From Setoptus koraiensis (lineage: Eukaryota > Arthropoda), in assembly GCA_048013815.1 (NCBI GenBank), contig CM106586.1, positions 22,630,001-22,694,000 on the forward strand: a DNA stretch of 64,000 nucleotides, given 5' to 3'. The position numbers and the translations under genes were made by a program. Positions 62,301-64,000 of the stretch are shown in pieces. The notes beneath the pieces are model-generated. The model was not told where the DNA came from and did not search any database. It was given only the letters and a program-made list of their open reading frames with translations. How positions within the stretch are numbered: the first letter of the stretch is position 1; each line of letters begins with the position of its first letter.

Positions 62301-64000
62301 AGTGGCTACAAAAATTTGAAAGAGCCGCCAGGTAAACGAGCTGCGGATGAACGAGCCCGGCGAAAGACGCGCACAGACGAGCCCGCAGATGGACGGGCCG
62401 CCAATCTCACAGAGTGTCAACACTGAAAGCTACACGAACGGCCGCCTAGCGGCCGCAACGGGCCCAAGCGGCCGGCACCTAAATCAAAAAACTTCGGCCG
62501 AGGCGTGCGCGGCTTCTCGGCGCTTGCGCAACGCAATTCGCTGGCCCCTCGCAAGCTTGCCACAGGCAAAGAATGCTCTCAAAGAATCATTACGTAACTA
62601 ATCAATTGTTTGCTCACAATTTGTTCCACCGCCCCCCCCCCAAACCGTTACCTGGCCCACAAACAAACAAACTGACCAACAAACTGACCAACGCACAAAC
62701 TGACCAACGCACAAACTGACCAACTGACAAACAAACAAACGGATCGACCCACAAACAACGCACACACAATGTTTCGCAATAATGCGCCGTGTTGCGCAAC
62801 AAATCGCCCAAATTGATCAATCAACCGATTTGTGCCGAACCGCAACTAAATCGCGCGCCTTAAATGGCCAAAATCGCCAATGGAAACGAACGACGACAAC
62901 GACAACAATCACAATGAATGATGCAACCACCACCAACAACAAACAACAGCAAAACGAGACCGCCATGGACATTGCGCTACGCAAAGATCTAATTGAGATA
63001 CAGGAATTGATTGCAAATCCGCCCCCTAGGGGCCAGAGTCAGAAACACAGCCATAGCCGTTTAAATCGTTCCAACAGCAAGCTTGCCAGCAGTACAAATG
63101 TCGCACAAGATGCCAACAACAGCGACGACCAACAACAACCACCAGAGCACCGGCACAATGATTTTGATCAGTCGGACAATGACAATGACGACAATGACAA
63201 CGACAATGATGCACACAATCATCATCGTCATCATAGACGAAAACGGCATCATCATCATCACGGCAACAATCATCATAGGCAGCATCATCATCGTCATCAT
63301 CATCCAACAACAACAACAACAACAGCGGCACCGACTGCTGACCACCAAACAAATGTGTACATTTCTAGCAAATCTATTCGTCATCAGAGGCGCCACTTGC
63401 AACGACTAAAAATTGCTCAACAACAGCAACAGACGGAAACTGGCACACTGGAGCCAGCGCCATCTACCAGTGATAATGTGATCAACCGACAGCATCAAAG
63501 CGATGCTGTTACGCAAGGCACAAATTATGGTTATGCTACCACCGCCAATACCACAACAAACACAATAATAGGCCAACAACAACAACAACAGCAGCAACGA
63601 TTGAGGCGGCCCCATGCCAATCATCATTACAATCATCATCAGGGCTCCTCTAGCGGAAGTTGCAGTAGCTCTAAATCGGCCAGGTTACGTTTGAGCAGGT
63701 TGCGGCTACAATCGTCGTCGTCGGCGGCACTGCGACACAACAACAGTAACAGCAACAAACAACAACGTTCGTTACTGTTACACAATAGGCCCAACAGTGC
63801 AACATTGCAACTGGCTGGCGCTTGTGGCACCGGAACCGGAAGTGTCACGGGGCCGCTTGCTGGCACTTCCGGCAAGATGGTGTCAGCGCAATTGGGTGGC
63901 ACAACTGGTGCCGCGAGATTGCAAAGTTATAGTTCGAGTCAGTTGGTGCTAAACCAACAACAGCAACAGCAACTACAACTACTGCAGCACCACGTGAAAC
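4706..64000 (+). CDS. ANKRD6: ANKRD6/Diversin/Diego-like ankyrin-repeat protein, giant spliced gene (3' end outside window)
   Basis: Visible coding exons: 4706-4876, 15459-15557, 40313-40411, 55003-55101, 57659-57757 and 62950-64000 (continuing). All joins are phase 0 and the spliced frame is open throughout. The repeat order matches vertebrate ANKRD6 (Diversin) and fly Diego: GNTALHQAAWKGFSQ aligns with its fourth repeat and TPLHLACQQGHNQTTRLLL with its fifth, followed by SALHTAARYGH, TPLHIAAAMG and a degenerate last repeat. Diversin and Diego act at the cell cortex with Dishevelled, Prickle and Van Gogh in planar cell polarity; Diversin also links casein kinase I to the beta-catenin destruction complex. 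After the repeats comes a long disordered His/Asn/Gln/Ser-rich region. Two repeats expected between exons 1 and 2 were not found. Introns total about 57.7 kb and carry two nested antisense genes. Identity rests on repeat-by-repeat resemblance recalled from the family, not on an alignment. Confidence 0.85.
4942..4996 (+). repeat. 14-bp tandem repeat just inside intron 1
   Basis: About four copies of a unit like gagaccatggtggc. It lies 65 bp after the exon 1 donor. Confidence 0.8.
5384..5440 (+). repeat. CTG/TTG trinucleotide microsatellite
   Basis: Mixed ttg/ctg triplets. A matching CAA/CAG tract in opposite sense lies at about 5750-5803, so the pair could base-pair in RNA. Confidence 0.8.
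6431..6480 (+). repeat. 10-bp tandem repeat (attcggccag)
   Basis: Five successive 10-bp units, the first three identical (attcggccag) and the last two starting gttcgg. A very similar 10-bp satellite lies at 56281-56435. Confidence 0.9.
6727..6785 (+). repeat. Cluster of CTCACCTG words
   Basis: Four CTCACCTG copies at 10-16 bp spacing, with variable linkers (agcg, agccg, tgcca). The reverse complement reads CAGGTGAG, both an E-box and a splice-donor look-alike. Confidence 0.7.
7278..7376 (+). repeat. About 30-bp tandem repeat containing ggcaattctcagttcgcg
   Basis: Three to four degenerate copies of a unit with attggcaattctcagttcgc. It creates repetitive peptides in all frames that should not be read as coding. 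Confidence 0.75.
8280..8372 (+). repeat. CTG/TTG microsatellite
   Basis: Interrupted ttg/ctg triplets in intron 1. Open in several frames as poly-Leu or poly-Gln; no other sign of coding. Confidence 0.75.
9938..10030 (+). repeat. Hexanucleotide microsatellite (gttgct)n
   Basis: About 14 near-perfect copies of gttgct followed by a short gtt run. This is the longest pure microsatellite in the first third of the window. Frames through it give poly-Leu or poly-Gln artefacts. Confidence 0.9.
13226..13266 (+). repeat. 12-bp tandem repeat (gtcctgccggtt)
   Basis: Three exact copies plus a partial one, just downstream of the antisense glycine-rich gene's stop. Confidence 0.85.
13378..14280 (-). CDS. 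Glycine-rich secreted protein nested antisense in intron 1 (5' end uncertain)
   Basis: An open frame of 300 codons on the - strand. The convincing part begins near codon 142: a hydrophobic stretch IVTLVAVALLLLLSTGSSEA reads as a signal peptide cut after SEA. It is followed by KKKDKGKGHMIIM and about 80 residues of Gly/Tyr-rich repeats (GGYGGGGGGYGGG style) with a central HYPMPIMMMPMPCMGG patch. A basic furin-like site RRRKRS (248-253) follows, then an Arg/Pro-rich tail. This layout is typical of arthropod cuticle, silk-like or adhesive glycine-rich proteins. The 141 residues before the hydrophobic stretch look unlike a protein N-terminus and include a 21-bp tandem repeat. The real gene may use an acceptor at 13854/13853 (tag|tt, phase 1) joined to a short upstream exon. 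The end may also be altered by splicing. Exact function unknown. Confidence 0.6.
   Translation of the reverse strand: MNNNAKLATTKSAVRVNRQARQHPNRRTLSAGLRPANLHHSTDKMNDSSDKTSDSSDEMNILSDEMSNLSDRSRNPAHKLRNNQRLSHRRASRLLPFIVCGQQRQQTTEKSRRKTTTTTATTTTTITRQRHLLLACTQAAKIVTLVAVALLLLLSTGSSEAKKKDKGKGHMIIMSGMGGYGGGGGGYGGGGGGGYGGGGGGGGGHYPMPIMMMPMPCMGGFGGGMGHGYGGGGGGMGGGYGGGGGGYRRRKRSVASVEWPVWPRRRRGGPQEQRHSGPEQQRHVGGPEPASERGPAAAAH
14067..14158 (+). repeat. 21-bp tandem repeat upstream of the glycine-rich coding part
   Basis: About four copies of a 21-bp unit around catttcgtcggat. On the - strand it reads as SSDE/SDKM-type repeats inside the open frame, more likely leader or intron than protein. Confidence 0.8.
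14498..14504 (-). promoter_or_regulatory. TATA box for the glycine-rich gene
   Basis: ATTTATA on the + strand reads TATAAAT on the - strand, in the context ctataaatggcg. It lies about 220 bp before the first in-frame ATG and about 650 bp before the signal-peptide segment. It supports a - strand transcript starting near 14470, with a leader or short first exon before the secreted part. Confidence 0.45.
15459..15557 (+). CDS. ANKRD6: ANKRD6-like exon 2: one ankyrin repeat
   Basis: Exactly 99 nt, phase 0, encoding a 33-residue repeat with YGNTALHQAAWKGFSQTVQV and ending SIKNK. Acceptor aacaacag, donor gtaagt. It matches the fourth ANKRD6 repeat (GNTALHEASWHGFSQ), including the unusual GFSQ. Upstream sequence is A/C-rich, without a pyrimidine tract. 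Confidence 0.9.
16018..16072 (+). repeat. 12-bp tandem repeat (ttgttggcgcgg)
   Basis: Four to five copies, the last degenerate (ttgttggctcgg). Confidence 0.85.
16466..16509. repeat. Two adjacent AT-rich palindromes
   Basis: gcgaataatattcgc and, 10 bp on, ctcagaataatattctgag. Both are perfect inverted repeats around AATATT and could extrude as hairpins. Confidence 0.8.
17214..17318 (+). repeat. ATC/GTC trinucleotide microsatellite
   Basis: About 100 bp of cat, then cgt/cat triplets, drifting from pure ATC to GTC. Open frames here (poly-His, poly-Ser, poly-Ile) are artefacts. Confidence 0.9.
17724..17813 (+). repeat. CAA/CAG microsatellite
   Basis: Interrupted caacaacag runs in intron 2, no sign of coding. 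Confidence 0.85.
19422..19456. repeat. 14-bp inverted repeat with 7-nt loop
   Basis: Arms aatttgtgcgccaa and ttggcgcacaaatt are perfectly complementary around atctctc. Confidence 0.85.
20811..20816 (-). terminator. Possible distal polyadenylation signal for the CAP gene
   Basis: TTTATT reads AATAAA on the - strand, about 590 nt after the CAP stop and in AT-rich sequence. The distance is long and other sites are possible. Confidence 0.25.
21407..22934 (-). CDS. Secreted CAP/SCP-family protein, two exons, nested antisense in intron 2
   Basis: Exon 1 runs 22934-22266, exon 2 22111-21407, with a 154-nt GT-AG intron (donor gtgagc, acceptor gcgacag), phase 0, giving 457 residues. A signal peptide (MLPAPLLLLTAACYLSQA) is followed by about 170 residues rich in Gln, Pro, Ala and Asn. 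A CAP domain follows from FVKDCLQTHDKYRAVHG (exon 1) through HFAHP, SPYGENLA, MWYDEI, IGHFTQLVW and CNYDPPGNVFGEF. The CAP cavity tetrad is intact: H240, E251, E273 and H290, with spacing close to GAPR-1, and the PPGN ending also resembles the GAPR-1/PRY-like branch. The last 110 or so residues are low-complexity (Ala/Thr, then Lys/Gln, Ser and Asn/His runs) from CAA/CAG repeats. Secreted CAP proteins include venom, saliva and lipid-binding proteins; the exact role is unknown. The host gene is transcribed from the other strand. Confidence 0.85.
24781..24840 (+). repeat. 14-bp tandem repeat (caactattcgcaat)
   Basis: Four copies, first and last slightly diverged. Confidence 0.85.
25148..25200 (+). 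repeat. 18-bp AT-rich tandem repeat (ttacataatatatatacg)
   Basis: Three tandem copies containing TTACATAA and long AT runs. Confidence 0.85.
27286..27402 (+). repeat. CAA/CAG microsatellite
   Basis: About 115 bp of caacaacag/caacag units. Frames give poly-Gln or poly-Asn artefacts. Confidence 0.9.
28465..28513 (+). repeat. Exact 23-bp direct duplication
   Basis: Two perfect adjacent copies of a unit containing caagcgaattcgttcgaat, which is itself partly palindromic (gaattcgttcgaat). Confidence 0.85.
28945..28980. repeat. 14-bp perfect inverted repeat, 8-nt loop
   Basis: Arms taaattatcgttta and taaacgataattta around tcgcgcgc. Confidence 0.9.
29510..29605 (+). repeat. 15-bp tandem repeat (caacaacgacaacag)
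   Basis: About six copies. On the - strand it gives the LLSLL-type open frame seen at 29144-29860, which I do not regard as a gene. Confidence 0.85.
30587..30668 (+). repeat. 21-bp tandem repeat with tatatgttgcatata
   Basis: Three to four degenerate copies of cgctgctatatgttgcat plus ata. Confidence 0.85.
30956..30983. repeat. Perfect 28-bp palindrome
   Basis: Half-site ttggcgtcaacttg followed directly by its reverse complement, with no spacer. Confidence 0.9.
36181..36250 (+). repeat. 9-bp tandem repeat (ttgttgtcg)
   Basis: About seven copies; a related but less regular tract lies at about 36485-36545. Confidence 0.85.
36996..37026. repeat. 15-bp inverted repeat with 1-nt centre
   Basis: Arms gatgaatatccgcgc and gcgcggatattcatc flank a single g. 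The core is GC and the outer arms AT. Confidence 0.9.
37648..37692 (+). repeat. 12-bp tandem repeat (gcaaggcgaccg)
   Basis: Three to four copies. Confidence 0.8.
38326..38412 (+). repeat. 18-bp tandem repeat rich in TGCAACATAACG
   Basis: Four degenerate copies of ttattatgcaacataacg; some carry TTGCGCAA or TTACGCAA variants. Confidence 0.8.
38801..38846 (+). repeat. 10-bp repeat gcgctcacct
   Basis: Four consecutive copies of a CTCACCTG-containing unit, the densest array of this word in the window. Confidence 0.85.
39516..39587 (+). repeat. 20-bp tandem repeat (ggtcactatcggccgccgct)
   Basis: Three perfect copies and a partial fourth, head to tail with no spacers. Confidence 0.9.
39888..39957 (+). 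repeat. 16-bp tandem repeat (ccgataatcggcgcct)
   Basis: Four copies with single changes; ccgataatcgg contains a small inverted repeat. Confidence 0.8.
40313..40411 (+). CDS. ANKRD6: ANKRD6-like exon 3: one ankyrin repeat
   Basis: Exactly 99 nt, phase 0, with TPLHLACQQGHNQTTRLLLM and ending EAKNS. Acceptor ggcacgcag, donor gtaagt. It matches the fifth ANKRD6 repeat ([20 protein letters not shown]). The exon is clearly GC-richer at third positions than the Rieske and poly(A) polymerase genes. Confidence 0.92.
43106..43192 (+). repeat. 11-bp tandem repeat (aacagcaacac)
   Basis: About seven near-perfect copies. Since 11 is not a multiple of three, all frames are open with Gln/Asn/Thr-rich artefacts. 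Confidence 0.9.
44215..44243. repeat. 12-bp inverted repeat with 5-nt loop
   Basis: Arms atttactggcga and tcgccagtaaat around aacaa. Confidence 0.85.
44693..44762 (+). repeat. 17-bp tandem repeat (cattcaggccggcccgc)
   Basis: Four copies, the last with one change. Confidence 0.9.
46195..46248 (+). repeat. 9-bp tandem repeat (ccgctaatg)
   Basis: Five to six copies. Confidence 0.85.
46909..46937. repeat. 14-bp inverted repeat with 1-nt centre
   Basis: Arms cgatacactgtatc and gatacagtgtatcg; a further direct copy of the arm lies just upstream. Confidence 0.85.
47838..47956 (+). repeat. 16-bp GC-rich tandem repeat (ggagcggcccgcggtc)
   Basis: About seven copies, nearly identical, indicating recent expansion. 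Confidence 0.9.
49317..49375 (+). repeat. 19-bp tandem repeat (ctctccgtccattcggccg)
   Basis: Three copies. Confidence 0.85.
50258..50318 (+). repeat. 15-bp tandem repeat (gagaactcgccagtc)
   Basis: Four copies, in a block that is open in several frames. Confidence 0.85.
53103..53235 (+). repeat. 15-bp tandem repeat (ttgttgttgccgctg)
   Basis: About nine copies; one of the largest minisatellites here. Confidence 0.9.
55003..55101 (+). CDS. ANKRD6: ANKRD6-like exon 4: one ankyrin repeat
   Basis: Exactly 99 nt, phase 0, with YGDSALHTAARYGHAGVARI and ending NQMNK. Acceptor aacgcgcag, donor gtaagt. It matches the sixth ANKRD6 repeat ([20 protein letters not shown]). Confidence 0.92.
55102..57658 (+). 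other. ANKRD6-like intron 4 (about 2.6 kb)
   Basis: Starts gtaagt and ends ataaacag. It contains the 10-bp satellite at 56281-56435 and otherwise no gene or RNA that I can support. Confidence 0.75.
56281..56435 (+). repeat. 10-bp satellite (attcggcaag)
   Basis: About 15 units of a 10-bp repeat, with the centre nearly pure and the edges drifting (atttggcaaa, atttcggcgg). It closely resembles the attcggccag repeat at 6431-6480 and is in the same orientation. Confidence 0.9.
57659..57757 (+). CDS. ANKRD6: ANKRD6-like exon 5: one ankyrin repeat
   Basis: Exactly 99 nt, phase 0, with NHDTPLHIAAAMGRRKLTKI and ending AIKNK. Acceptor ataaacag, donor gtgagt. It matches the seventh ANKRD6 repeat ([20 protein letters not shown]). 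The preceding GAC/CAA-rich sequence is intronic. Confidence 0.92.
58988..59083 (+). repeat. 7-bp satellite (cttcgag)
   Basis: About 13 perfect or near-perfect copies. All three frames are open on both strands because 7 is not a multiple of three and the unit holds no stop. Confidence 0.92.
59658..59711. repeat. Perfect 23-bp stem with 8-nt loop
   Basis: The left arm (59658-59680, starting actgtccgccgaac) is perfectly complementary to the right arm (59689-59711) around tgtccagt. It is the longest perfect hairpin I found. A small RNA precursor, tiny terminal-inverted-repeat element or recent palindromic duplication are options. Confidence 0.92.
60205..60322 (+). repeat. CAA/CAG microsatellite
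   Basis: Interrupted caacaacag units; a TTG/TCG tract in opposite sense lies at about 60090-60130. Confidence 0.85.
60847..60882 (+). repeat. 12-bp tandem repeat (tgtatgtatggc)
   Basis: Three copies, next to a short (ct)n run at about 60820-60838. Confidence 0.85.
61768..61824 (+). repeat. 15-bp tandem repeat (tggccgtggcgtcgc)
   Basis: Three to four copies. Confidence 0.85.
62950..64000 (+). CDS. ANKRD6: ANKRD6-like exon 6: last ankyrin half-repeat and disordered region, continues beyond window
   Basis: Phase 0 after the acceptor aacaacag; open for all 350 codons to the window edge. It starts QNETAMDIALRKDLIEIQEL, a degenerate terminal repeat that aligns with the eighth ANKRD6 repeat ([21 protein letters not shown]). 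Then follow a basic Ser/His segment, an Asp/Asn run (about 63176-63212), His-rich patches (about 63217-63303), a Thr run, Gln runs and Ser/Arg-rich stretches. Vertebrate ANKRD6 also has a basic region after the repeats and then conserved coiled-coil parts; those must lie further downstream. No donor or stop is evident before 64000. Confidence 0.85.

Larger units (their letters stand above)
57758..62949 (+). other. ANKRD6-like intron 5 (about 5.2 kb)
   Basis: Starts gtgagt and ends aacaacag, again without a pyrimidine tract. It contains a 7-bp satellite, a long perfect hairpin at 59658-59711, CAA/CAG tracts and other repeats, but no gene that I can support. Confidence 0.75.

Overview
The window looks like nuclear DNA of an arthropod, possibly a mite or other chelicerate (tentative, from the overall character of the proteins; no single marker settles it). 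It holds spliced genes with GT-AG introns, a mitochondrial Rieske protein and a mitochondrial poly(A) polymerase, secreted proteins with signal peptides, and very large introns rich in CAA/CAG microsatellites. There is no bacterial-style operon, CRISPR array, rRNA or convincing tRNA, and I saw no capsid-, envelope- or reverse-transcriptase-like reading frame.

Layout. Positions 1-3,700 are compact and relatively AT-rich. They hold the last exon of a papain-like cysteine protease (+), an intronless Rieske iron-sulfur protein of complex III (-), and an intronless mitochondrial poly(A) polymerase (+). The first two genes converge with interleaved polyadenylation signals; the last two diverge from a shared 0.7 kb region.

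From about 3.9 kb to the window end runs one huge gene on the + strand: an ANKRD6/Diversin/Diego-type ankyrin-repeat protein of the planar cell polarity and Wnt pathways. Six exons are visible (4706-4876, 15459-15557, 40313-40411, 55003-55101, 57659-57757 and 62950 to beyond 64000). Four of them are exactly 99 nt, phase 0, and encode exactly one 33-residue ankyrin repeat. Introns are about 10.6, 24.8, 14.6, 2.6 and 5.2 kb. The last exon opens into a long His/Asn/Gln/Ser-rich disordered region that runs off the window.

Two genes lie nested on the opposite strand in those introns: a glycine-rich secreted protein in intron 1 (about 13.4-14.3 kb, with a TATA box near 14.5 kb), and a two-exon secreted CAP/SCP-family protein in intron 2 (21.4-22.9 kb) with the full CAP tetrad.

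The rest of the intronic sequence is GC- and CpG-rich and full of CAA/CAG/TTG microsatellites, short-unit tandem repeats (6-23 bp), short near-perfect palindromes, CAGGTGAG/CTCACCTG words and TTACGTAA/TTGCGCAA palindromes. Many long open frames there are composition artefacts. I found no clearly novel multi-gene system. The most noteworthy points are the one-repeat-per-exon architecture, the dense splice-site look-alikes in giant introns whose true acceptors lack pyrimidine tracts, and the nested antisense genes.
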